Positions 1-9,920 of a stretch of 27,148 nucleotides of DNA are shown here, piece after piece. This DNA is from Coptodactyla brooksi (lineage: Eukaryota; Arthropoda; Insecta; Coleoptera; Scarabaeidae): NCBI GenBank assembly GCA_033557675.1, contig JAWQRM010000184.1, forward strand, positions 1 to 27,148, in the 5' to 3' direction. A program made the position numbers and the translations under genes. The notes under the pieces are model-generated. The model did no database searches, was not told the origin of the DNA, and worked only from the letters and a program-made list of their open reading frames with translations. Within the stretch, counting starts at the first letter, position 1, and each line of letters opens with the position of its first letter.

Positions 1-100
1 GTAAAGGGTAGCGCCAGGGGCTCTGTATCCTTAGGCTAGATAACACGGGGACGGGAAACGCTGTACGGGGAGAATTTGTGTAAGCGGGTAGTGGGGATAA
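1..100 (+). repeat. Fragment of a dispersed repeat module, inverted relative to 11455-11533
   Basis: The stretch from about 32 to 82 (core CTTAGGCTAGATAACACGGG and the following GACGGGAAACGCTGTACGG) reappears in reverse complement at about 11482-11533 with only one or two differences. Similarity fades beyond that. The left end of the module may lie outside the window. No coding potential is visible. It is probably part of a transposable element, but I cannot name the family. Confidence 0.7.
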
Positions 101-1080
101 GGTAAGGAAACGCTTAATTGGTTTTTCGAGCATCCTGGAATTGTATACAGTAATTACATGCTTACTGCAATTCTTCCATAACTTGTTTGTATTTCACTCA
201 CTTGTTTTCGTATTATGTCTACCACTCTTGCATGCTATATGAGGCATTAGTTATTTTTGCGTAAGGCATAAGGTATCATATTCGTATGAAGCAGTTACGG
301 TTGTCCTTTTTCGACTATTACTTAATATATTGTAGATTTAATGTTGGAATGTCGGCTCCTCCACCAAAACTACAAGCGCACCTTTTTCTTAACCTAGTTC
401 GCGTGAACATTCCTCATTTCCCGAACGTCCATAAAGAAGGACTCAATTAAGCGTTGTTCATCACGGCATACCTTCGAGGGGATGATATTTCCCCCCCTCT
501 CACTCCGTCCAAGAATGGAGTTATTCGCGTAATGTGCTGAATTAATTAAGGAAATAAAGGGCGGACCGAATTTTGTCCTGTCATTCGTCACTCCTTGCAT
601 AAATTTTCGCCGCAGGGCCTTTTACGATAATTAAAACTGGGACGTTCGCGCAGTTTCGTCTTGCGTTTCTTTTCTTTTCTTTTTTTTTTTCTTTTCTTCT
701 TCGGGTAATCCCGATTGATGTCGTCGATTTTCCCGTCTAACTTCCCGAAGGCGACCCGGATCAAAGTTTTAACTAATGCCGTTTTCACAATTACTGTACT
801 CCGCGGGGCCGTAACTCTCGGCCGCATTTACCTATCAGCGCCGGCAGAGGGCGCTCGACCGCGCGGGGACAATATTTTTAAAAGTTTCCGAGCTCCGAGC
901 TCCGAAATTGCACTGCACCGAGGGGGGGCCCAATTCCCAGTCCGGTCGTGACGATTCCGACCGGCGAAAAGTGCCCGAATTTCGCAAAAACAATTTGCTC
1001 TTCGACAGCTCCGTTCGGGATTTTCGTGGACACACTTTTCTGTTACATTTTATACATTTATTGTTGATGTCATAGGTCAA
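101..1080. other. Unique non-coding island, no gene recognised
   Basis: This stretch is unlike the repeat blocks to its right. It is AT-rich up to about 600 and GC/CpG-rich from about 720 to 1030. It holds a pyrimidine-only tract at about 665-702 (T/C runs) and a short tandem GAGCTCC duplication near 890-905. Small open frames on both strands overlap each other and match no family I recognise, so I treat them as chance. A CTCF-like motif at 841-855 is listed separately. Confidence 0.6.
841..855 (+). promoter_or_regulatory. CTCF-like insulator motif
   Basis: CCGGCAGAGGGCGCT fits the general CTCF consensus CCASYAGRKGGCRSY at 14 of 15 positions; only the third base differs. CTCF is conserved in insects and marks insulators and domain boundaries. 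The site sits in the GC-rich part of a unique island. Motif match alone does not prove occupancy. Confidence 0.45.
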
Positions 1081-2518
1081 TAAAAGGTCACTACAGTTTT
1101 GACAACTTTTTAAGTCATAACTTAAGATCTAGAGTTGTCTCTTTGAACCTAACAGCACCATTTAATGGGCACGTAACAATATTTCAATGTTAATGCTCTC
1201 ATATAACATCCTCAAGCTATGACACAAGTAAGCAATGTTCATTACAACTGATTTTATGAAATTCACATGCGTATTACTAATGACAAGTAATAAATTTGAA
1301 TCTTAGTATCATTAATCGACAGGTATTTAAAACTTTTGCATTATGTCCGTTATTTAAACATTAATTAATTTAAGACATCGATAATTATTTGAAAATAACA
1401 ATTAAATAAGTATTTTTATATTTTCTTTTAAGGTAATGCCCACTGAAAAAGCAGCATATTATAAAAACTTTAATAAAACCGAAAAAGCTAGTGTAATGTA
1501 TAGGTTGTTCATCTTGACAGTCAATTTACGAATCTGTGACAGCTGATAGAATCCTTCTCTTCTTAAAAACTAAAAAAGAATTAAGGTCAATTTAAGTATT
1601 AATACATTTCCTTTTAAGGTAACCCTCACGACACCGTTTTGAAATTCACTACAAATATAAAAAGATAATTGCGAATTCATACAAATTTTGCAAAACAAAA
1701 ATACTATTCCTATTTCTTCAGATATTCATGCTTGAAATTCGCTCCCTATTATGCTAATAAAGGTTTATAAGGCTACTAAAGTTTATATATTAATTTATAA
1801 ACCTGTAACAACTAATAGAATCTTTCTCCTCCTGAAAACTAAGAAAGAATTGTAGTTAGTTTAAGTATTTATATATTTTCTTCTAAGGTAACGCAATATA
1901 TTACACAAATCTTAATCGAACTGAACCTATTCAAGGCACTGTTTTGAAATTCACTAAAATTATAAAAAAATAATTGTAAATTGATACAAATTTTACAGAA
2001 TAAGGATACTTTTATTGTTTCCCTAGATATTCATGTTTGAAATTCGTTCCCTATCGTGCCAATAAAGCTAGTATAATGTATAAGTTGTTACAGGTTTATA
2101 GTGACTTTATAAAGAATTGTAATTAATTTAAGTATTTATATATGATTTAAGTGTTTTTTTTTCTATTCAAGGCATTGCTTAAAATAAATACTGTAAAAAA
2201 GTAATTGTAGATTGATACAAATTTCACAGAATGAACATGCTTTTGTTGTTTCCCTAGATATACATGCTTGGAATTTGCTTCCAATTATGCTAATAAAGCT
2301 AGCCTAATGTATAAATTGTTACGGATTTATACTGACTTTATAAATCTGTAACGACTTATACGATCCTTTTCTTCCTAGAATTATAAAAATAATAATTGCA
2401 GATTGACACAAATTGTACAGAATGAAGATAATTTTATTATTTCCCTAGATATTCGTGCTAGAAATTCAGTTTCTAAAGGATTCTAGTTAGCTTAAATATT
2501 TTTATATTTTCTTCTAAG

Positions 2519-2617
2519 GTAAAGATCACTGAAAAAGCAGTATATTATAAAAACTTTAATAAAACTGAAACTATTCAAGGTATAGCTTTGAAATTTACCA
2601 AAGCTGTAGAAAAATAA
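2519..2617 (+). other. Exon-like reading frame in family A (32 codons plus stop), copy at 2519
   Basis: A T/C-rich tract ending in TAAG (2516-2518) is followed at once by an open frame beginning VKITEKAVYYKNFN and ending KFTKAVEK-stop. About 20 bp past the stop comes the shared TTTTACAG segment. The same peptide in variant form recurs in other family A units (5526, 6308, 9347, 11178). I do not recognise the protein. Either it is a terminal exon carried by the repeat, or it is a satellite frame that has stayed open by chance. Confidence 0.4.
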
Positions 2618-2776
2618 TCGTAGATTGATACAAATTTTACAGCATAAGGACACTTTTAAAAAATAATTATAGTTAGTTAATGTAGTTAGTAGTTAGTATT
2701 TATATATTTTCTTCTAAGGTAAAGATCGTTGGAGAAGCAGTGTATTATAAAAATTTTAATAAAACTGAAACTATAT

Positions 2777-2935
2777 TCCCATAATTCTGCTTATTATTAT
2801 TATTAGATTTCATAGTTTTAGCTACATATTTTTAGAGTAGAACACAGCGAAATTAATAATTACTCTACTGTTACGTAATACATAATGGCAAAGTGACAAA
2901 AATGCCTGCAGAGTAAGAAAGGTGCTTCAATTAAA
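2777..2935 (+). repeat. Module C, copy 1 (inserted in family A)
   Basis: It starts around CCCATAATTCTGC and runs through ATTTTTAGAGTAGAACACAG, CTCTACTGTTACGTAATA and ATGCCTGCAGAGTAAGAAAG to a GCTTCAATT end. About 107 bp matches 7205-7312 with roughly six differences, which is much closer than ordinary family A units are to each other. A third, deleted copy lies at 11553-11690. It has no open frame. It could be the end of a composite element of which family A is the internal array. Confidence 0.75.
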
Positions 2936-3354
2936 GATACTTTAATTGAAGTAAAGACACTTTTATTATTCCCTAGATATTAATGCGTGAAATTCGCTTT
3001 CTAATATGGTAACAAAGCTACCATAAGCTGTCACAGGTTTATAGGTAATTTATAGTCCTGAAACAACTTATATGGTCGTTCTTTTCCTAGAAATTATGAA
3101 AAAATTTCATAAAAACTAAGAAAGAATTGTAGCTAGTTTAAGTATTTATATATTTTCTTCTAAGGTAAAGCTCGTTGGAGAAGTAGTATACTATACTTAC
3201 GTATACTGTAGTAGTATACTCACAAAAATACCAAACTTACAAACTTACGAAATATTTACTTTAGAAATGAACTCAAATTATAAATAAGTAGTTTTGTTAT
3301 TGAAACCGTACTGTTATTACTTGATATTTGGGAGTTATTTTGTCGAAAGCATCG

Positions 3355-3594
3355 AAATGTCATTTTGTGAACACGGTGGCTCCATCTACTAACGTCCGGT
3401 GGTGGTTATTGGAACTACATACCAATAATTTTTTTATTTGACTTCTTTTAATCCTTTTTTTCTAATCCAACCTGTTGGAGGCGCGCTATTGTTACAATTT
3501 CGGAATTGTTCTTTTCGAGAACGTCAAAATGTCATTTCGCAAGCGCGGTGGCGCCATCTGCGGTCGTCCGGCGGCGGTTATCGGAACTACATAC
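3355..3594 (+). repeat. Diverged tandem duplication, offset 172 bp
   Basis: Positions 3355-3422 and 3527-3594 align without gaps over 68 bp with 13 differences, about 81% identity. At 11 of the 13 differing sites the left copy has A or T where the right copy has G or C, so the left copy looks like a decayed version. The bases just before each copy are also similar, suggesting that the duplicated unit is the whole 172 bp. Confidence 0.75.
3550..3564 (-). promoter_or_regulatory. CTCF-like motif in the right-hand duplicate
   Basis: Read on the minus strand, CAGATGGCGCC matches YAGRKGGCRSY at all 11 core positions; the four bases upstream fit poorly. The equivalent place in the left duplicate reads TAGATGGAGCC, with one core mismatch. 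The core also resembles the published Drosophila CTCF motif. Its occupancy is unknown. Confidence 0.4.
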
Positions 3595-3771
3595 GTATAT
3601 TTTATTTTTTGGCATTTTTTCGTGATTTTTTGCGGTAACGACGGTTTTTTCGGGTTTAGGGTAAATCTACCGCGTTCGGGACGCGTCAGCGCTCCCAGAT
3701 AAATTGTGATTAATGGCTAGAACATTTATTGCAACAACGCTTATTCACAATCAATCATTTTCGGACGAAAT

Positions 3772-3790
3772 GCGCGCGCGCGGGCGCGCG
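3772..3790. repeat. Alternating GC run
   Basis: This is a purine-pyrimidine alternating run of G and C, interrupted by one GGG. It stands out in an AT-rich window. Such runs can adopt Z-form DNA under supercoiling. No gene is associated with it. Confidence 0.6.
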
Positions 3791-5120
3791 ATACAAAAGA
3801 GATTCTTTTCCCGTCGCGAACTAGTTCTCCCTTTTCGGAAACTTTATTCATGATTCGGCGCGCGACGGCCCGTCCCGATTTTACGACCGTTTGAACAATG
3901 TTCCGCGAGTTTTGAGGCAAATCGAAAGAGGACGAGGAGCGGCAGATTGTAATATAAGTCCGCGGAACTTTCCGGGACTGCGAAATTAAGTTGACAAAGA
4001 ACAAAAGGCTGCGGAACTTTGGCGTTTAAACAGAAATTAATAGCTATCGAAAATCGATCCGCCCGAGATTAAGGGAGCCCTTATGTTTTCTACAATGCTG
4101 GCGCGATTACAAACGCCCATTACATTTTATCACGTTATATTTCGGTGCCGGAGGTTGCAGAAAATTAAATCCGGTACCTTCAATCATCTTTATGGTACTC
4201 CAGGTGCTCGCCAACTTTTACTGGACCCCCGCGCGCGGAGCTCTGCAATTCCGAGTTCCTATTTGTGTTTACATTGTACGGGTGAGCCGCATTTTAAACA
4301 ACCGCGTTTGCTTATATGCTGATTTCGCGCGAGCCTGCTAGATAAACATCAAAGTTTCGCCAATTAAGGACGTGACCGCAAAAATCCTCGGAAAAGTTGA
4401 CCACTTTGTGAACACAGAACGTGGCAAAAGAGGCTTATCCGTCCCCTATCCGTCAGCAAACAAATCCGTAAGCCGCAGGTCGTCCGGGGTAGAAAAATAA
4501 ATCGATTTCTGAAAATTCATTCGGGGAAATCCCCTAATTACGCAGTATTTAAACTGCGGGCCTTTAGAAAGTATGATTAATCGCTCGCTTAACGAAGGGG
4601 TTGAAGGTGATTGATGGTAATTTCAAATTTCCTCCTCGCGGGGGCAAAGCAGCTTTTAAGAAAAGGCACACGTGTTGCCTTAGAATACATTAAGGGCGGA
4701 GCTTTTATGTACTCTCTTTTCAGTCCGGTTCCTTTACGAGCAGCCATCCCTACAATGGGAAGATAACTAAGTCCTAAATAACCATTCTTGGTGTATACCT
4801 TTTATGAACGCGTAACAACCTGAAACGAACCCACACAATCCTTCTCTTCCGGGAAAAATAAGAAAGAATTATAGCTTATTTAAGTATTTACACATTTCCT
4901 TCTAAGGTAATGCTCACCGAAGAAGCACTACCTTGAAATTCACCAGAATTATACAAAAATAATTGTAAATTTGTACAAAGTTTACAGAATGAAGATACCA
5001 TTACTATTTCCCAAGATATTTATGCTTGAAATTCGCTTCCTACTATGCTAATAAAGCTTCTCTTCCTAAAAACAAGGAAAGCATTGTGGTTAACTTAAAT
5101 ATTAAATAAGTAAGTAATTT

Positions 5121-5165
5121 ATTTATTTAGCACTAGCTATATATAATAGCTAGTGCTAAATAAAT
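5121..5165. repeat. Perfect inverted repeat, 20-bp arms, 5-base loop
   Basis: ATTTATTTAGCACTAGCTAT (5121-5140) is the exact reverse complement of 5146-5165, separated by ATATA. A related single arm occurs near 7111-7132 (ATTTAGCATTAGCTGTATAT) without its partner. The hairpin could extrude as a cruciform or fold in RNA. Arms this perfect inside an old, degenerate array suggest a recent palindromic event or repair by gene conversion. Confidence 0.9.
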
Positions 5166-5210
5166 TAGTATACTAAGAGTTTTGTAAAACTTATTTGGAA
5201 ATTTTTTCTT

Positions 5211-5322
5211 TAAAAATTTTGTACTCACACACTTTTGAATAATTTGGAATATTATTGAAACAACTTAATCCACTTGAAAATGTCCCCTTCATTGTTCTAG
5301 ATTTATTGCACTTTTTAATGTA
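5211..5322 (+). repeat. Module B, copy 1
   Basis: This AT-rich segment (AAAATTTTGTACTCACACAC, then TTTGGAATATTATTGAAACA, then TTGTTCTAGATTTATT and CACTTTT) recurs at 9805-9920 with scattered differences. It is not part of the standard family A unit. It is probably another piece of the composite element that built these blocks. Confidence 0.7.
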
Positions 5323-5525
5323 AAAATCTCCTTCTAAAGCTATAAGAAAATAATTGTAGATTGGCACGAATTTTATACAATAAAGATACTTAATATTATT
5401 TCCCTGGACATTCATGCTTGTAGTTTGCTTTCAATTATACTAATAAAGCTAGCATAATGTATAAGTTGTTACATGTTGATAGTCAATTTATAAAGCTGTA
5501 ACAACTTATAGGACTTTCTTCCAAG

Positions 5526-5624
5526 GTAATGCTTATTGAAGAAGCAGTATATTATAAAAACTTTAATAAAACTGAAACTATTGAAGGTGTAGCTTTGAAA
5601 TTTACCAAACCTGTAGAAAAATAA
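5526..5624 (+). other. Exon-like reading frame in family A, copy at 5526
   Basis: TTTCTTCCAAG (5515-5525) precedes a 32-codon frame starting VMLIEEAVYYKNFN and ending KFTKPVEK-stop. It differs from the 2519 copy by amino-acid changes and by silent changes. No protein family is recognised. Confidence 0.4.
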
Positions 5625-6307
5625 TTGTAGATTGGTACAATTTACAATTATTAAAATTAATAAAGCTAGCATAATGTATAAGTTGTCACAGACTTATAGT
5701 TAATTTAGAAACTTGTAACAATCTGTAACATCCTTCTTTTCAAAAAAAAAAACTAATTGTTAGTTTACGTGTTTATATATTTTTATCATTCTTTTTATAA
5801 ATAGTATATTACAAAAATTTGAATAAAGCTAAAACTATTCGAAGTACTGCTTTGAAATTCACTAGAATTATAAAAATAATTATGTATTGATACAAATTTT
5901 CTAGCACAAAGATATTTTTATTATTTCCCTGGAAATTCAAGCTTAACATTAGCTTAAGGCATAACGTTTAAGTTGTTGCAAGTTTATAGTAAATTTATAA
6001 ACCTGTAGCAACTTAAAGAATCCTTCTCTTTTTAAAAAATAAGAAAAAGTTTTAGTTAATTTAAGTGTATTTATATTTTCTTCTAAGGTAGCGTTCACTG
6101 AAGAAGCTGTGTATTATATAAAAACTGTAATAAAACTGAAACTATTCAAGGTACTGTTTTGAAAATCAGTCCTGGTATTCATTCTTAAAATTCGTTTTAT
6201 TAGCATAATAGGAATATCCAGTCAATTTACAAACCTGAGGAACCTCTCTTCCTAGAAACTAAGAAATAATTGTGATTAATTCAAGTACTTATATATTTTC
6301 TTCCAAG

Positions 6308-6406
6308 GTAATGCTCACTGCAGAAGCTGTATGTTGCAAAAACTTCAATAAAATTGAAACTATAGAAGGCACTGTTTTCAAATTTACTAAAATCATAAAA
6401 AAATAA
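6308..6406 (+). other. Exon-like reading frame in family A, copy at 6308
   Basis: ATATTTTCTTCCAAG precedes a 32-codon frame starting VMLTAEAVCCKNFN and ending KFTKIIKK-stop, with a GAATAGATAATT segment where other copies have AATAAAG. It is intact in frame and length. Confidence 0.4.
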
Positions 6407-7193
6407 TTACAGATTGGTACAGAATTTGCAGAATAGATAATTGCATTATTTTTTTATTTATAGCATCTTTCTGTTCCTAAAAACTAAGTAAGAATTATAG
6501 TTAATTTAAGTATTTATACATTTCCTTTTAAGGTAATACTCACTGAAGAAGCAGTACATTATAAAAACTTTAATACAACCTCTTCAAGGTGCTATTTTAA
6601 AATTTATTGGAACTATAAAGTAATAATAGAAAAGTAATTGGAGACTGACAGAAATTTTATGTAATAAAAATGCATTTACTATTTCCGTAGCTATTCATGC
6701 TTGAAATTCATTTCATATTATGGTAATAAAGTTTGCATAATATATAAGTTATTATACATTAGGATCCTTACACGCATATTCCTTACACATTCTTTAAACA
6801 TTACTTTTATATTCCTTATACATTCGTTATGTATAACAGCCTTCTCTTCCTAGAAACTAAGAAAAAGTTGTAGTTAATTTAAGTATTTTTATGCTTTCTT
6901 CTATTTCATGTGATAAAGATACTTATACTATTTCCCTTGGACATTCATGCTTGAAGTTTGCTTTCAATTATGTTAATAAAGCTAGCATAATATATAAATT
7001 GTTACAGGCTGGTAGTGAATTTATAAACCTTTAACAACTTATAGGATCCTGTTCTTCCTAAAAACAAGGAATGAATTGTGGTTATCTTAAATATTAAATA
7101 AGTAAGTAGTTTATTTATTTAGCATTAGCTGTATATAACACATAATTTAGAATGCATGATTTTTGCAATAAGTTTCAATACCATTTCAATATG

Positions 7194-7315
7194 TTTTAGC
7201 TCCATATTTTTAGAGTAGGACACAGTGAAATTAATAATTACTCTACTGTTACTTAATATATTATGGCAAAGTGACAAAAATGCCTGCAGAGTAAGAAAGG
7301 TGCTTCAATTGAAAT
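7194..7315 (+). repeat. Module C, copy 2
   Basis: This is a near duplicate of 2821-2935, at roughly 94% identity over about 107 bp. It lacks the CCCATAATTCTGC start and ends at the same GTGCTTCAATT. Confidence 0.75.
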
Positions 7316-7924
7316 AGAGATAGAAAACTTGGTATTTGGGAAGCTTTTGTTTTTAAACAAATGATAGCGTTTATTAGTTCCAAAACATTAAATGTTTCTT
7401 AGTGATTTTTTTAGTGCAATTCGTAAAAAACTAGGACAGAATTTTATAATAAAGGATAAGGATTTAAAAGCACGAATAAAACTGAAACTGTTCAAGGTGT
7501 GTGCTTGAAATTCGTCAGTAGTACAAAGCACGAATTGTAAATGGTGGGGTTTTTAATTAATTAGTTTCGATTGCTTAATTTTTCCCACCGTAACGTCCAC
7601 AGTTGCGGTTTTAGTGGTCTGCGTCGGTAGTTCGACGATATCGCGTTCCAAATATCACGTGACGAAGTTGAAATGGCGTGATTGCGAATTTAAATTACGC
7701 GGATTCGACATCAAAGAAGGGAATTTCGACATTCGCACGTATCGAGAAGCTTTCCTATCGATTCAGCACGCGGGGTCGATAAAAATTCAAACCGAAAGTT
7801 TACCATCCTTATGGTAGTGCGGAATCTTTAAGCAACTTTGGCGTTTGCATAAAACATGAAAGCGATAACCGGGGAGACCTGACGACTGAAAGACGAAACC
7901 GTACATTTTGGGGTTAAATTCCCT

Positions 7925-7940
7925 GGGCGTCGCGACGCCC
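7925..7940. repeat. Perfect 16-bp GC palindrome
   Basis: GGGCGTCGCGACGCCC is its own reverse complement with no spacer. It contains four CpG sites in a region where the surroundings are mixed. It could be a dimeric DNA-binding site. No factor can be assigned. Confidence 0.8.
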
Positions 7941-8354
7941 GAAACGAAATTTTAATTCCCCCCGGGCGAGAAGCCACTTAGCGATTTTGTTTCGTCCTTT
8001 GCCCAGCCGGGCATTAGGAATTCATTGCGCGTGTGAACGTTATTTTTAGGGGGGGGAAACGAGAAAAAAAAATCGCGGAATTATCGTGCGTCGTTTTCCC
8101 CGGTTGTGTAAACAGGAAAATATTCGACGGCCGCACCTTGAATGCAAACGCCGGCGGAGTTTTCGAATTGTTTTGTACGCAAAACGAGAATTCAATTCAA
8201 TTTTCGTACCCCGGCGACGGCGAAATTTATCGATTCATTATGCGAGCTTATCAAAAAAAAAAAGAAAAAATAAAAATTGAATTCCACAAACGCCGCGTAA
8301 ATTGAAAGATTTATCGATTAAACATTTCAATTTATGTTCGCGGGGTGAATACCC

Positions 8355-8390
8355 TGTCCTTTTACCCACCAGGTCAAAAAGTATGGACGC
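8355..8390 (+). repeat. 36-bp motif shared with 24423-24458 (opposite strand)
   Basis: TGTCCTTTTACC, six variable bases, then GTCAAAAAGTATGGACGC. The same two blocks with the same six-base gap are found on the minus strand at 24423-24458. Identity is complete in both blocks (30 bases). It may be the terminal sequence of an unidentified DNA transposon. Confidence 0.75.
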
Positions 8391-9346
8391 AGGCCACTTC
8401 TAGGCCTCCTATTAACTTTCCGGGAGTTCACGTTAAGATTACGCGCCGAAATCCAATTCCTACCGCCCGGATATCGTAATTACATTTAAACCGGTTGTTA
8501 AATTAAATCACGGCATTTGTCTTTGCCGCGCAGCTATCATAATTGGAAGCCTTTGATACATTAATTGCTTCCGGCCTTGTTTAATCGAACACGAATTTAA
8601 TTAACGTCTTCTTTCGGACAGAAGTAGGAGCCTTCTACTTTCAGAAAAAAAGCGAAATAAAAACTTTACACTTAATATTTATAAACGCAGACCAATTTTC
8701 GTACAATAAAAATGTTCGTTTCAAACGAACCGGTTTCTGAATTAATTTTCCACACTTCGAGATAATTGAAGAAGGTTCTGTAATGGACAGTTTTCTAGAG
8801 AAAAGGAGATAACATCGAGAATACATCTCAGGCGTGCTAAAAGAGCACTTGAGCTGACGTAGACATATTATTAATTAAGTTATCGGGCGTTAACGGACTT
8901 TTTTTCATTGCCTTCTGCCAATCAAAACACCAAAATTACTAGCCTCCTTCCTACAATCCAGTTTATTATTATTATTATGATTAAATTTGCTGATTTCAGT
9001 TTTAGCTGAAAGATTTTAGAAAACAGCACAATACAATTACATTGTATGTTATGTTGTTACTTCAATAAAATTGAAACCATTGAAGGTACTGTTTTCAAAT
9101 TTACTGAAATCATAAAAAAATAATTACAGATTGATACAGAATTTACAGAATAAAGATACTTTTATTGTTTCCCTCGATATTCATGCTTGAAAATAGATTA
9201 ATAATTATAGATTGAACTACATTCATTTCCTATTATGCTAATAAAACTAGCATAACGTTACAAGTTTGCAGTCAATTTACAAAGGTTTAACAACTTATTT
9301 TAAGTATTTTTTTAAGTATTTAAGTATTTTTGCATTTTCTTTCAAG

Positions 9347-9499
9347 GTAATGCTTACTGAAGAAGTAGTATATTGTAAAAACTTCAATAAAACTAAAACT
9401 ATTCAAGGTACTGTTTTGAAATTCACTAGAATTATAAAAGAATATTATAGATTGGCACAAATTTTACAGAATAAAAATATTTCAATATTAATTCCCTAG
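9347..9499 (+). other. Exon-like reading frame in family A, extended copy at 9347
   Basis: CATTTTCTTTCAAG precedes a frame beginning VMLTEEVVYCKNFN. Here the usual KK-stop is lost by a small change (IIKEYY) and the frame stays open to 9499, giving 50 codons. Upstream the frame is open back to a Met codon at 9266, but that part lies in another unit's tail and is probably not coding. Confidence 0.35.
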
Positions 9500-9804
9500 A
9501 TATTCACGCTTGAAATTCATTTCCTAATGTGCTAATGAAGCTAACATAATGTATAAGTTGTCACAGGTTTATAGTCAATTTATAAACCTGAACAACATAA
9601 GGGAAAGAATTCTAGTTAGTAAAAACTAAGAATAAATTGTGGTTAATTTAAGCATTAAGTAACTAAGCAATTAAGCATTAGCATTTAGCATTAAGTATTT
9701 ATAATACATAATTCTTACAAGAAGTTTCAATAAAATTTCAGTATACATATTTTATAAATTATTATATTAAAATTTTTCTAAAATATATTTGCAAATTCCT
9801 ATTT

Positions 9805-9920
9805 TGAAAATTTTGTACTAACACACTTTTAAATCATTTGGAATATTACTGAAACAATTTAATCGATTTAAAAACATGCTCGACGTTGTTCTAGATTTAT
9901 TTCACTTTTCAATCTAAAAG
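9805..9920 (+). repeat. Module B, copy 2
   Basis: It matches 5211-5322 through AAAATTTTGTACTAACACAC, TTTGGAATATTACTGAAACA and GTTGTTCTAGATTTATTTCA. It is followed by a partial module C-like piece (AACACAGTTAATTACTAATA and a GTTACGTAATTATGGC string near 9971-9987). Confidence 0.7.

Larger units (their letters stand above)
1081..3337 (+). repeat. Repeat family A, block 1 (about 320-bp satellite-like units)
   Basis: Degenerate tandem copies of an AT-rich unit occupy most of this block, clearest from about 1400. A full unit runs: pyrimidine tract and TTCTAAGGTAATG, a short reading frame, AATTGTAGATTGATACAAA, AATAAAGATAC, TTTCCCTAGATATTCATGC, GCTAATAAAGCTAGCATAAT, GTATAAGTTGTTACAGG, and a CTTCTCTTCCTAAAAACTAAG segment. 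AAG landmarks occur at 1430, 1616, 1885, 2516, 2716 and 3162. Spacing below 320 bp reflects internal deletions, and several copies are chimeric (the 1433 copy jumps from the middle of the reading frame to the AAAGCTAGT segment). Module C is embedded near 2777. Confidence 0.85.
3338..4790. other. Unique island, no gene recognised
   Basis: This is a non-satellite stretch between two family A blocks, with CpG-rich sequence and several TTAATTA-like sites. It contains a diverged 68-bp direct duplication (3355-3422 and 3527-3594), a GC-alternating run at 3772-3790, and short overlapping frames at 3741-4004 (minus) and 4083-4322 (plus). I cannot relate these frames to any protein. It reads as intronic or intergenic DNA. 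Confidence 0.6.
4791..7549 (+). repeat. Repeat family A, block 2
   Basis: Same unit as block 1 and same orientation. AAG landmarks are at 4904, 5523, 6085, 6305 and 6530; degenerate units without the AAG occur near 5800 and 7440. Spacing between landmarks varies from about 220 to 620 bp because of internal deletions and inserted modules. The copy at 4907 lost the middle of its frame, and the copy at 6088 has a frameshift. A perfect hairpin (5121-5165), module B (5211-5322) and module C (7194-7315) are embedded here. Confidence 0.85.
7550..8940. other. Unique island, no gene recognised
   Basis: A non-satellite stretch with CpG-rich portions around 7600-7980 and 8080-8230. The plus-strand open frames at 7614-7817 and 8033-8305 look like chance: there is no conserved motif, they include long A runs, and other frames overlap. 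It holds a perfect 16-bp palindrome (7925-7940) and a 36-bp motif repeated in inverse orientation at 24423-24458. Intronic or intergenic DNA is likely. Confidence 0.6.

Noticed and set aside
3438..3702. Two overlapping plus-strand frames containing the duplicated 172-bp unit
   Set aside because: The left duplicate does not keep the frame, and no protein family fits.
5469..5672. 67-codon minus-strand hydrophobic frame
   Set aside because: It is the antisense of a family A unit and is not open in the other copies.
8033..8305. 90-codon plus-strand open frame
   Set aside because: It includes a run of Lys codons from a poly-A stretch, overlaps another open frame, and has no recognisable motif, signal peptide or splice context.
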